A stretch of DNA of 18,917 nt, from positions 1 to 18,917 of the forward strand of contig JBASOM010000017.1 in the NCBI GenBank assembly GCA_049658265.1. Direction: 5' to 3'. Under the pieces are notes generated by a model, which had not been told where the DNA came from, ran no database searches, and was given only the letters and a program-made list of their open reading frames with translations. The position numbers and the translations under genes are program-made. The DNA comes from DTU063 sp001512695. Lineage in GTDB: Bacteria > Bacillota > Thermosediminibacteria > Thermosediminibacterales > Tepidanaerobacteraceae. Shown piece after piece: positions 1-7,626 of the stretch; position 1 is the first letter of the stretch, and every line of letters begins with the position of its first letter.

Positions 1-108
1 CTCTAGTCCAGTTTCCAGTTCTTCTAGTTTCTTAGCATTAGGTTCGCTCATGAAATTCATGATTTTATGGATGAAATTTTTGCAGTTTTGTATTACAATA
101 GTATTCAC
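1..108 (-). CDS. 5' end of an unidentified gene, possibly an ISLre2/UPF0236-type transposase (cut by window edge)
   Basis: A reading frame opens with GTG at 108 behind a strong AGGAGG (116-121, 7-nt spacing) and stays open for all 36 codons to the window edge. The visible peptide begins V/M-NTIVIQNCKNFIHK and ends in a charged stretch rich in Lys and Glu. It has no signal peptide or membrane segment. In-frame ATG codons exist further in but lack a comparable ribosome site. The general look (short hydrophobic start, then a charged helix) and the hairpin covering the start site fit a transposase of the ISLre2/UPF0236 kind common in thermophilic Clostridia. That is inference from memory of the family, and 36 residues are too few to prove it. 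The product could be something else. Confidence 0.5.
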   Translation of the reverse strand, partial: MNTIVIQNCKNFIHKIMNFMSEPNAKKLEELETGLE

Positions 109-174
109 AAGAGATCCTCCTTTTCAAAGGTTTTTGATGGTGATTCTATTGTATCAAAAAGTGAGGATCTCTTG
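108..174 (-). promoter_or_regulatory. Hairpin hiding the ribosome site and start of the edge gene
   Basis: A perfect 12-bp inverted repeat pairs 108-119 with 163-174 (CAAGAGATCCTC and its complement). A second 8-bp inner repeat pairs 131-138 with 153-160. In minus-strand RNA arriving from upstream, the outer stem would bury most of the AGGAGG, the spacer and the first base of the GTG start. Insertion sequences such as IS10 and IS50 use this arrangement to block transposase translation from read-through transcripts. On the plus strand the same stem is followed by a run of T (175-181), so it could also act as a terminator for plus-strand transcription. No other terminator is obvious between the ThDP enzyme gene and this point. 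Confidence 0.6.
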
Positions 175-248
175 TTTTTTTATCCTTAAAATGTCCTACA
201 ATTATTTTACACTATGCACAAAATCTTTTATCTTCCCATGTTTCTGTC

Positions 249-1922
249 TTACAGCTTTTTATATGCCAAGAAACCTTCAGCTAAATCATCAGGGTCTATT
301 ATGATATCAAGGATAGCCGGTTTCCCTGATTCATTTGCTTTAAGAGCTCTTTCCAAAGCCCCACGGATTTCTTCAGGCTTTTCAACCCTTTCTCCATAAC
401 ACTTGTAAGCATGGGCCATTTTAACAAAATCCGGCTGCACTTCAAAATCTGTGGCTATATACCGACCTCCTAAAGCTTTTTGGCCAAATTTGGGCCAGCC
501 TAAACTAAAGCTGTTTAAGATAACCCAAGTAACTGGTGCATTGTACTGAACTGCTGTGGGAACGTCTTGATTGTACATCTGAAATGCTCCATCTCCAGTG
601 ACACATACCACTTTTTTATCAGGTTGAGCAAGCTTTGCTCCTACAGCCCCCATGACACCAACACCCATGCAAGTCTGTTCCCCCGGAGCCAAATCTCCGT
701 TTCGATCTAAAACTTGATAATATGGACTGTAATACGACCAAAGGTCTTGACTTCCATTTTCGTGCACCATAATAGTATTGCGGCCAAAAACTTGATTTAT
801 TTCATAAACAACACGCTTGCTTTTTATTGGGACATCGTCGCACTGGCACTCTAGTTCAACTTCTTTTACATAATCTGCTTTTGCCTTGGCATACTCTTGA
901 AATCTCTCTTTCCACTCCTGTTTTGACTGCTCTTTTAGAATTTCCAATATGGAAGCTAAAACCATCTTTGCATCTCCCACAATTGGCACATCTGGAATCC
1001 AATTGCGGCTGATTTCAAAAGGCTCAATATCTATTTGTATAAACTTAGCCCTCTCAGGAAATAGTTTCCATGCCCCTGTCTGGAATTCTTCATTCCGGGA
1101 ACCTACAGTAATCACCAAATCAGCATCTGCAAATACTTCCATTCCCAATTTGGTTCGATATAGCCCCACCTGGCCAAAAGACAAAGGATGAACCTCTTCT
1201 ATGCTGCCTCTACCTGAAGGAGTAGTCATTACAGGCATGCCTAATAATTCCGCCAAGGCTTTTAACTCATCATGGGCTCCTGAACGACGGACTCCACCAC
1301 CTGCCACTATAACAGGCCTAGCAGCGTTTAACAAAAGTTGTGCTGCTTTACCAATTTGAGTAGGATCTCCTGCTGTTTTAAGATATCTGACAGCTGGTAC
1401 ATACTCTGGAATGTCAGCTTTTCCTCTACCCACTTCTGTTGGGATTTCTATATACACAGGTCCTGGTTGGCCATTTGTGGCCAACGAAAAAGCTCTTTGA
1501 ATTGCCCAGGGAATTTTTTCAGCATAAGGAACCCTAACAGCCCACTTAGTGATGGGAGACATAAGTCCCAGCTGGTCAGTTTCTTGAAATGCTCCTTTGC
1601 CATCATTATGTCCATCACCACCAGGACATATGGCTATCACTGGAGCACAGGTCGCCAGGGCTTCCAGCATTGCCGGTGTCAAGTTAGCCACACCTGGCCC
1701 TTTGCTGGCAAAGCAGACAGCAGGTTCTCCGGTGATTAGAGAATGGGCCATTGCCATAAAGCCTCCTGCTGCTTCATGTCTTACCTGTATTGCTTTTATA
1801 GATGGTTCATCGTAGAGAGCATCATATAAGTCTTCAGGGCTGCTGGGAAGCCCATAGACAAACTTAATGCCCTCACATTTTAACGCCTGAACTACTGCCT
1901 GCCAACCAGTCATTATAGTCAT
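249..1922 (-). CDS. Acetolactate-synthase-like thiamine diphosphate enzyme
   Basis: A 557-residue, three-domain ThDP enzyme of the acetolactate synthase/glyoxylate carboligase/sulfoacetaldehyde acetyltransferase superfamily, of normal full length. The N-terminal PYR domain carries the conserved cofactor-activating glutamate in VRHE (E50). The middle domain has the Rossmann-like stretch VIVAGGGVRRSG. The C-terminal PP domain has the metal/ThDP motif GDG (443-445) followed after 24 residues by N470-S, where many relatives have NN. The start at 1922 is supported by GAGGTGAT just upstream; the ATG three codons later is too far from it. It begins 9 nt after the lpd gene and is the last gene of the aco operon. 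The exact reaction is not determined: the typical ALS FAD-site and substrate residues cannot be judged by eye, and no small regulatory subunit follows, which argues against a biosynthetic IlvB. It may form or split an acyloin linked to the adjacent dehydrogenase complex. Confidence 0.88.
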   Translation of the reverse strand: MTIMTGWQAVVQALKCEGIKFVYGLPSSPEDLYDALYDEPSIKAIQVRHEAAGGFMAMAHSLITGEPAVCFASKGPGVANLTPAMLEALATCAPVIAICPGGDGHNDGKGAFQETDQLGLMSPITKWAVRVPYAEKIPWAIQRAFSLATNGQPGPVYIEIPTEVGRGKADIPEYVPAVRYLKTAGDPTQIGKAAQLLLNAARPVIVAGGGVRRSGAHDELKALAELLGMPVMTTPSGRGSIEEVHPLSFGQVGLYRTKLGMEVFADADLVITVGSRNEEFQTGAWKLFPERAKFIQIDIEPFEISRNWIPDVPIVGDAKMVLASILEILKEQSKQEWKERFQEYAKAKADYVKEVELECQCDDVPIKSKRVVYEINQVFGRNTIMVHENGSQDLWSYYSPYYQVLDRNGDLAPGEQTCMGVGVMGAVGAKLAQPDKKVVCVTGDGAFQMYNQDVPTAVQYNAPVTWVILNSFSLGWPKFGQKALGGRYIATDFEVQPDFVKMAHAYKCYGERVEKPEEIRGALERALKANESGKPAILDIIIDPDDLAEGFLAYKKL

Positions 1923-1931
1923 TTTATCACC

Positions 1932-3314
1932 TCACAACTTGTGTATAGGCTCTGCCAGCAAATCAAAAGCCGCTTCCATCATTGCTTCCGAAAGTGTTGG
2001 ATGAGCATGAATGGTATTTGCAAGTTCCTCCGCAGTGCACTCAAGTTTTATGGCAAGAACTGCTTCGGCAATGAGTTCCGTTGCATTGGGCCCTATGATG
2101 TGAACGCCCAGAATTTCATTGTATTTTGACTCTGCAATGATTTTTACAAAACCGGATCTTTCTCCTAAAGTCATTGCCTTACCGCTAGCGGCATATGGGA
2201 ACCTGCCCACTTTGATATTGTCTTTAAATATTCTTCTTGCTTCTTGTTCGGTCATTCCAACAGATGCTACCTCAGGACTTGTATAGATGCAGGAGGGTAT
2301 GGCTTTATCGTCAATCTTTTGCTTTTCGCCTAAAATATTTTTAGCGGCGGTTATTCCCTGATGTGATGCCACATGGGCTAGCATAGATTTGCCAGTTACG
2401 TCTCCAACGGCGTAGATGTTGTCTATACTTGTTTTAAGATACTCATCTACAACTACACTGCTTTTTTCCATTTTTATGCCTAAGTCTTTGAAAGCATCCA
2501 CTATAGGTGCTCTGCCCGTTGCCATTAATACTTTTTCTGAGTCTATGGTCTGAACTCCGTATTTTGTTTCAAAAACAGTTCGCAAAACGCCGTCTTTCTC
2601 CTCTATTTCTCTGACCTGTGAGTCAGTGTATATTTTTATGTCTTGTCTTTCAATGTGTTTTTTAAGCTCAGAAGAAATCTCTTCATCCTGTCTTGGAAGG
2701 ATTTGTGGCAGCATCTCCACTATGGTTACCCTGGTGCCAAAGGTGTTGTATATGTAGCCTATTTCAAGGCCTATGACTCCACCACCTATTATAAGCATTG
2801 ATGAGGGGATTTGTTTTAGAAAAAGAGCCTGATCACTGGTTATGACGTTTTGAAGGTTATGCCCTGGAATAGATACTGAAGTTGGAACAGAACCGGTGGC
2901 AAGGATTATATTATCAGCTGTAATGGTGCTCTGCTCGGTATCAGTTAATATGTTTATGGTGTTTTTATCGGATAGTTTGGCAGTACCTCTTATAACTGTA
3001 ACATTATTTCCAGCAAGCAGGCTTTCTACACCCTTTGTAAGGGTTTTTACTATCCGAGATGTTTTTTTCTGCAAAAGGCCCCAATCGAAATTTACATTAT
3101 CTGCTGTAATTCCGAAGTCTTTGGCGCTTTTTATGGCCTGCAGTAAGTTTGCACCGTGAATCAGTGACTTTGTGGGAATACAGCCTCTATTTAAACAGGT
3201 TCCTCCAAGCTCTCCCTTTTCAACAAGGGCTACCTTGGCTTTCTTTTTGCCTGCATAGATGGCAGCTACATAACCACCTGGACCACCACCGATAATAGCT
3301 ATATCGTAATGCAT
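1932..3314 (-). CDS. acoL: Dihydrolipoamide dehydrogenase (E3) of the aco-type complex
   Basis: A 460-residue flavoprotein disulfide reductase that reoxidises the dihydrolipoyl arm of E2 with NAD+. Visible features are the N-terminal FAD-binding GGGPGG (residues 9-14), the redox-active disulfide GGTCLNRGCIPTKS (C40 and C45), a second nucleotide-binding glycine motif (IIGGGVIGLEIG) for NAD, the FAD motif YAVGDV, and the C-terminal dimer-interface catalytic pair H438/E443 in HAHPTLSE. Length is usual for the family. It has no N-terminal lipoyl domain, unlike some AcoL proteins. The ribosome site GGGAG overlaps the stop codon of the E2 gene (TAAGGGAG), so the two genes are tightly coupled. The ThDP enzyme gene follows after 9 nt. 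Function is secure; assignment to acetoin rather than pyruvate dehydrogenase rests on the neighbours. Confidence 0.95.
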   Translation of the reverse strand: MHYDIAIIGGGPGGYVAAIYAGKKKAKVALVEKGELGGTCLNRGCIPTKSLIHGANLLQAIKSAKDFGITADNVNFDWGLLQKKTSRIVKTLTKGVESLLAGNNVTVIRGTAKLSDKNTINILTDTEQSTITADNIILATGSVPTSVSIPGHNLQNVITSDQALFLKQIPSSMLIIGGGVIGLEIGYIYNTFGTRVTIVEMLPQILPRQDEEISSELKKHIERQDIKIYTDSQVREIEEKDGVLRTVFETKYGVQTIDSEKVLMATGRAPIVDAFKDLGIKMEKSSVVVDEYLKTSIDNIYAVGDVTGKSMLAHVASHQGITAAKNILGEKQKIDDKAIPSCIYTSPEVASVGMTEQEARRIFKDNIKVGRFPYAASGKAMTLGERSGFVKIIAESKYNEILGVHIIGPNATELIAEAVLAIKLECTAEELANTIHAHPTLSEAMMEAAFDLLAEPIHKL

Positions 3315-3326
3315 AGTATCACTCCC

Positions 3327-4634
3327 TTAAAGCAGCAAGTTCATTGGTTCTTCAAGGATTTCCTTGAGATTTTGCAGGAACTTTGCTCCAACAGCACCGT
3401 CTATTGCTCGATGGTCACAAGATAAGGTCAGATTCATCATTGGCCTTATTGTTATCTCGTCATCTACTACCACAGGTTTTTTCATTATTTTTCCAACTGC
3501 AAGAATGGCAGTTTCCGGCTGATTTATAATTGCACAGAAGTTTTCTATGTCAAACATGCCCAAATTGGTTATGGTAAATGTGCCTCCTTGATATTCGTCA
3601 GGCAGCAGTTTTTTGTTCTTTGCCTTTAGGATTAGTTCTGCTGTCTCTTTTGCAATAATTCCAAGGCCCTTTTTATCTGCATCTTTAATGACAGGCACAA
3701 TAAGCCCATCTTCTAAAGCTACAGCAAGGCCGATATTTATATTCTGCTTTAAGATAATTTTTTCTTCTGTAAAACTAGAATTGACCAAGGGGTTAAGCCT
3801 TAAGGCTGTTGCGACAGCTTTTATTAAAATGTGGTTGTACGATAATTTTACATCATATTTATCTTGTACAAGAGGTATTAATTTTTCTCTAATATCAATG
3901 ACTTTTGACATATCTACTTCCAGAGAGAGATATATGTGAGGTGCAACTTTTTTGCTGTAAGTCATGCTCTCTGCTATAATTTTTCTCATCCCAATAACTG
4001 GAATAGTACTTTCTTCCTCTTGCATCATCATTTGTTCTTCTAGATCTGCTTTTGTTATTCTTTCAACGGGAGATTTTTGTAGGGATTTTAAGTCGATTTG
4101 TTTTTCCATGGCAATTTTCTTGGCTACAGGTGTGGCTCTTATTTTATTCTCCTGTATATACGCTAATACGTCCTTCTCTACTATCCTTCCATTTGGTCCT
4201 GAAGGAGTAACTTTCGAAAGATCTATCTGGTTTTCCCTTGCAACTCTTTTAGCTGCAGGGGATGCTTTAATTTTGCCTGGAATTGTTTCTTTTTCATCTT
4301 CTGTTCTGTCTTCCTGCTGCATTATAACTTGAGATGATTCCTCTTGTTTTTCAGGTGATTTGTCGTCAGCAATTTCTAAATCCGGCAGTTCCTCATGGGC
4401 ATCAGCTATTATGGCAATAGGCTCACCTACTTTAACAGTCTCACCTTCCTTTGCGATTATCTTCCTCAAAATTCCGGAGCGTTCCGCTTCATCTTCAATG
4501 TTTACTTTGTCTGTCTGTATTTCTACATATATTTCACCTTTTTCTACAGGTTCGCCTTCCTTTTTCAGCCATTTAACTATGGTGCCTTCCGTCATAGTAG
4601 TGCCTAGCTTTGGCATTTTAACTATTGTGGCCAT
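3327..4634 (-). CDS. acoC: Dihydrolipoamide acyltransferase (E2) with two tandem E3/E1-binding domains
   Basis: A 435-residue E2 core enzyme that carries acyl groups on lipoyl-lysine and transfers them to CoA. Domain order: one lipoyl domain (residues 1-78, lipoyl lysine K43 in IQTDKVNIE); an acidic Glu/Asp/Gln-rich linker (about 80-120); a canonical peripheral-subunit-binding domain (about 124-161, with TPSGPNGRIVEKDV); a second, more degenerate copy (about 167-203, ATPVAKKIA...ERITKADLEE); and the catalytic domain (about 210-435) ending with the active-site motif DHRAIDG (H408, D412). A strong AAAGGAGG precedes the ATG. It lies 12 nt after the E1 beta gene. The substrate acyl group is probably acetyl, judged from the aco-type E1 neighbours. 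The doubled binding domain is unusual compared with the standard single copy, though I believe it occurs in some clostridial E2 proteins. Confidence 0.94.
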   Translation of the reverse strand: MATIVKMPKLGTTMTEGTIVKWLKKEGEPVEKGEIYVEIQTDKVNIEDEAERSGILRKIIAKEGETVKVGEPIAIIADAHEELPDLEIADDKSPEKQEESSQVIMQQEDRTEDEKETIPGKIKASPAAKRVARENQIDLSKVTPSGPNGRIVEKDVLAYIQENKIRATPVAKKIAMEKQIDLKSLQKSPVERITKADLEEQMMMQEEESTIPVIGMRKIIAESMTYSKKVAPHIYLSLEVDMSKVIDIREKLIPLVQDKYDVKLSYNHILIKAVATALRLNPLVNSSFTEEKIILKQNINIGLAVALEDGLIVPVIKDADKKGLGIIAKETAELILKAKNKKLLPDEYQGGTFTITNLGMFDIENFCAIINQPETAILAVGKIMKKPVVVDDEITIRPMMNLTLSCDHRAIDGAVGAKFLQNLKEILEEPMNLLL

Positions 4635-4646
4635 GAGTATCCTCCT

Positions 4647-5624
4647 TTATCTCAGTACTTCCTTTACACCCTCAATAATATCCGGCACTTGCGGTACAGC
4701 GTGCTTTTCAAGATTTGGATTATATGGTATTGGTATATCAAGGCCTGCTAACCGTTTTATCGGAGCATCTAGATAGTCGAAGGCTTCACTTCCTGCAATG
4801 CCTGCAGCAACTTCTGCTCCCCATCCGTAGCTTATAGGATCATCTTCTACTATAAGCACTCTCCCTGTCTTTTTAACAGAAGAAACTACTGTTTGTAAAT
4901 CTAAGGGCTTTAAAGATCTGATATCAACAACTTCAACATCTATGCCATCTTCCTCTAACTCATTGGCAGCTTCTATTGACCTGGGCACCATTATTGAACC
5001 GGCAACTAAAGTTATATCTCTTCCCTGCCTTTTTATATCGGCTTTCCCCAAAGGTATTGTGTAATCTTCTTCAGGAACTTCACCTTTGGTCCAGTATAAA
5101 AGTTTATGTTCAGCAAATACTACAGGATTGTTATCTCTAATGGCAGATTTTATAAGACCTTTTACATCATAAGGTGTAGCTGGCATGACTACCTTAAGGC
5201 CTGGAAAGTGAGCAAATACTGCCGGAAAGCTTTGGGAATGCTGTGCCGCGGCTCCAGTGCCACAGCCCATGGGCCCTCGAATAACCATGGGGACTTTGGC
5301 TTTCCCACCAAACATGTATCGGTTTTTAGCTCCTTGGTTTACCAACTGGTCCATGGCAATGGTGAAAAAGTCAAAAAACATTATTTCCGCTACCGGCCGC
5401 ATTCCACATAATGCCGCACCCACAGCAGCTCCAGCTATAGCCGCTTCAGAAATGGGAGTATCTATTATCCTGTTTTCTCCAAACTCTTGAAAAAGTCCCT
5501 TGGTAACTCCAAATGCTCCACCGTAAAGTCCCACGTCTTCACCTATGATGAAGACATCTTCATCTCGAAGCATTTCTTCTCTTAAGCCTTCTCTTAAAGC
5601 CTCTATATAAAGCTTTTCAGCCAT
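4647..5624 (-). CDS. acoB: E1 beta subunit of acetoin/2-oxoacid dehydrogenase
   Basis: A 325-residue transketolase-like pyrimidine-binding subunit that forms the ThDP site together with E1 alpha. The sequence shows the E1 beta hallmarks GEDVGLYGGAFGVTKGL near the N-terminus, the DTPISEAAIAGAAVGAAL activation-glutamate region, FDFFTIAMDQLVNQGAKNRYM, and the C-terminal transketolase domain with VVDIRSLKPLD. The start is set at 5624 (MAEKLYIEAL) because AGGAGG at 5633-5638 sits at the right distance. A longer frame reaches 5663 but would overlap the E1 alpha stop and lacks a ribosome site. It follows E1 alpha after 25 nt and precedes E2 by 12 nt. Sequence style is AcoB-like rather than typical PdhB. 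The true acyl donor (acetoin, pyruvate or another acyloin) cannot be fixed from sequence alone. Confidence 0.94.
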   Translation of the reverse strand: MAEKLYIEALREGLREEMLRDEDVFIIGEDVGLYGGAFGVTKGLFQEFGENRIIDTPISEAAIAGAAVGAALCGMRPVAEIMFFDFFTIAMDQLVNQGAKNRYMFGGKAKVPMVIRGPMGCGTGAAAQHSQSFPAVFAHFPGLKVVMPATPYDVKGLIKSAIRDNNPVVFAEHKLLYWTKGEVPEEDYTIPLGKADIKRQGRDITLVAGSIMVPRSIEAANELEEDGIDVEVVDIRSLKPLDLQTVVSSVKKTGRVLIVEDDPISYGWGAEVAAGIAGSEAFDYLDAPIKRLAGLDIPIPYNPNLEKHAVPQVPDIIEGVKEVLR

Positions 5625-5649
5625 TATTTTCGCCTCCTGCAGTTTTTTC

Positions 5650-6606
5650 TTATGCATATACATCGTCCATAATTTCTTCTACTTTAGGTTCAGGACTGTT
5701 TTGGGCATACTCTAGGGCCTCTTGAATTGCCCCTTCTACTTCTTTTTCAATCTTTGTAAGTTCCTCTTCATCTACCCCTTCAGAAATAAGTTGTTGCCTA
5801 TACCTCTTTATAGGACATCTCTGTTTCCACTCTTCTTCTTCCTCTCTCGTGCGGTAAACCCTTGGATCGCTTTTTGAATGGCCAAGCCAGCGATAGGTTT
5901 TGGTCTCTATTAGAGATGGGCCTTCCCCTTTCCTTGCCCTCTCCACAGCTTCTTTTACCACTCCGTACACGGCTTCCACATCATTGCCGTCTACTATAAT
6001 GCCGGGGATATTGTAAGCTTTTGCTCTATCTGCTGCATTCTCAACAGCACTGGCCTTGCTAAAAGGAACTGACATGCCGTAAAGATTGTTTTCACATACA
6101 TATACCACCGGCAATTTTTTAACTGAAGCCAGGTTTACAGCCTCATGAAAAGCCCCTTGACTTGTGGCTCCGTCTCCAAAAAAGCACAAAGTTACCTTTC
6201 CATCATTTTTGAGTTTTGACGCCAAGGCAGCCCCTGTGGCAATGGGTATGCCTCCACCCACAATGCCGTTGGCACCTAAATTGCCCAATGCCAGGTCAGC
6301 GATATGCATTGACCCTCCTCTTCCTCTGCAGTAACCAGTTTCTTTTCCCAGCAGCTCTGCAAACATTTGGGGCAGTTTGCCGCCTTTAGCAATGCAGTGT
6401 CCGTGGCCTCGGTGGGTGCTGGTTATCATGTCTTTTTCATCCAAGGCTGCCACTGCACCTACAGCAGAGGCTTCCTGCCCTACAGATAAATGACAGGTCC
6501 CCCAAATGAGATTTGCTTTAAACAGCCTGTCTACTTCCAGCTCAAAATTTCTTATTTCCAGCATCTTACGATACATCCATAGTTTTTTATCTCTAGTTAG
6601 GGTCAT
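5650..6606 (-). CDS. acoA: E1 alpha subunit of acetoin/2-oxoacid dehydrogenase
   Basis: A 318-residue ThDP-binding alpha subunit. It carries the ThDP/Mg motif GDGATSQGAFHEA (G144-D145-G146) with N173/N174 closing the motif in CENN, and the active-site loop GHSKSDP (242-248). The N-terminal MYRKMLEIRNFE segment and the THRGHGHCIAKGG and RGRGGSMH stretches are characteristic of the AcoA/PdhA family. Its length, shorter than mitochondrial-type PdhA, matches AcoA. AAAGGAG lies 8 nt before the ATG. It starts 30 nt after the acetamidase-family gene, inside the same sigma-54-driven operon; Bacillus subtilis acoABCL is likewise sigma-54 dependent. No acoR gene is present in the window. Family and role as E1 are secure, substrate less so. 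Confidence 0.94.
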   Translation of the reverse strand: MTLTRDKKLWMYRKMLEIRNFELEVDRLFKANLIWGTCHLSVGQEASAVGAVAALDEKDMITSTHRGHGHCIAKGGKLPQMFAELLGKETGYCRGRGGSMHIADLALGNLGANGIVGGGIPIATGAALASKLKNDGKVTLCFFGDGATSQGAFHEAVNLASVKKLPVVYVCENNLYGMSVPFSKASAVENAADRAKAYNIPGIIVDGNDVEAVYGVVKEAVERARKGEGPSLIETKTYRWLGHSKSDPRVYRTREEEEEWKQRCPIKRYRQQLISEGVDEEELTKIEKEVEGAIQEALEYAQNSPEPKVEEIMDDVYA

Positions 6607-6636
6607 AAGATCAGCTCCTTTAAATTTTTTAATCTG

Positions 6637-7518
6637 CTACTTAAACTTTAACAGAGATTTAGGTACGCAAACTCTAATTGTAACTAGAGGATTTACCACT
6701 TGACAAATTTTTACATCACAAGAAATGCTTACAAGTCTATATGCATCAGGAAAATTAATGTCTAAAAACTCTTGAAGTAATTTACATGCTAAAATTACAC
6801 CTTTGCGGATTGCTTTTTCCAAGTTTTCTTCACTGGCTATCACCATCAATTCCTTTTCCGTTTCTACTATAGGGACATTTACATTAAAACCTTGAACTTT
6901 AGAAACCCGCAATTTGACCCGACCCGCTATTTCTATTCCCGACCCGCTTATTTCACCATCTGCCATACATGCATGAAGATCTCCTACGGCGACACCGGCT
7001 CCTTCTACATTGGCCGTAAAATATACTTTGCTTCCGGATTTTATATCTTTGACATCCATATTCCCACCGTGATCCCCTGGGAAAGTCGAGCGTATTCTGC
7101 TTATTGAAGAAACTCCGATGACTCCTATCATTGGTTCAACAGTTAAAAGAATTTTGTCTGAAAAAATTGCTTTATTCTTTTTTATGGGTATTATTTTTGT
7201 ATCAGGTTCTGTTATTAAATCTCCAAGTATACCGTGGCCCGGAGAAGTTATCATTACGCCATATGAATTTAGCTGAATATCTAGTATTTCAATGCATATG
7301 AAATCTCCCGGCTGCACACCTTCCACAAAGATAGGACCAGTAGCAGCATTTTTTAAAGTGTCGTCGATATTTGGTCTCAAATCATCTTTAGATTGTATTT
7401 GCCCAAAATAACAGTCATTGGTTTTTACCCAAAATTCTTCATTTAACTTCACAGAAGCTCTGGGTTTGTTTTGTACATCAAAATAGAAAATAGCATTGTT
7501 TTTCCCAATAACTTTCAT
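6637..7518 (-). CDS. Acetamidase/formamidase-family protein
   Basis: A 293-residue member of the FmdA/AmdA acetamidase-formamidase family, whose characterised members hydrolyse short amides to the acid and ammonia. Family landmarks are the GPIFVEGVQPGD region, the MIGVIGVSS stretch, the FPGDHGGNMDVKDI motif with its conserved HGGN core, and VEGAGVAVGDLHACMADGE with the conserved GD.HA..GDGE-like pattern. Length is typical of the bacterial short form. The start is set at the ATG at 7518, since GGAAGG lies 8 nt before it; a TTG two codons further upstream is in frame but unlikely. It is the first gene behind the sigma-54 promoter at 7575-7591 and lies 30 nt ahead of E1 alpha. An amidase leading an acetoin-dehydrogenase operon is unexpected. 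It may act on a different carbonyl substrate, and no substrate can be named from the sequence. Confidence 0.88.
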   Translation of the reverse strand: MKVIGKNNAIFYFDVQNKPRASVKLNEEFWVKTNDCYFGQIQSKDDLRPNIDDTLKNAATGPIFVEGVQPGDFICIEILDIQLNSYGVMITSPGHGILGDLITEPDTKIIPIKKNKAIFSDKILLTVEPMIGVIGVSSISRIRSTFPGDHGGNMDVKDIKSGSKVYFTANVEGAGVAVGDLHACMADGEISGSGIEIAGRVKLRVSKVQGFNVNVPIVETEKELMVIASEENLEKAIRKGVILACKLLQEFLDINFPDAYRLVSISCDVKICQVVNPLVTIRVCVPKSLLKFK

Positions 7519-7574
7519 GCACAAAACCTTCCAATCAATCCTAACTAATCTTCAGTATGCTATGTTTTTATATT

Positions 7575-7591
7575 TGCAAATTGTGTGCCAA
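7575..7591 (-). promoter_or_regulatory. Sigma-54 (-24/-12) promoter of the aco operon
   Basis: Minus-strand TTGGCACACAATTTGCA matches the consensus TGGCAC-N5-TTGCW exactly, with GG (7588-7589) and GC (7576-7577) separated by exactly 10 nt. Transcription would begin near 7564, about 46 nt before the acetamidase-family start. It sits in the 108-nt gap between the COG4091 gene and the acetamidase-family gene. An inverted repeat TGCCAA-TAC-TTGGCA overlaps the -24 element. Confidence 0.87.
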
Positions 7592-7626
7592 GTATTGGCA
7601 GGTTTTGTTGGGAAATTGCAAAATTC

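Noticed and set aside
7519..7524. Upstream in-frame TTG start for the acetamidase-family gene
   Set aside because: The GGAAGG site is best placed for the ATG at 7518.
7585..7599. TGCCAA-TAC-TTGGCA as a terminator hairpin
   Set aside because: Only 6 bp and no T run follows; it overlaps the -24 box and is better read as promoter context.
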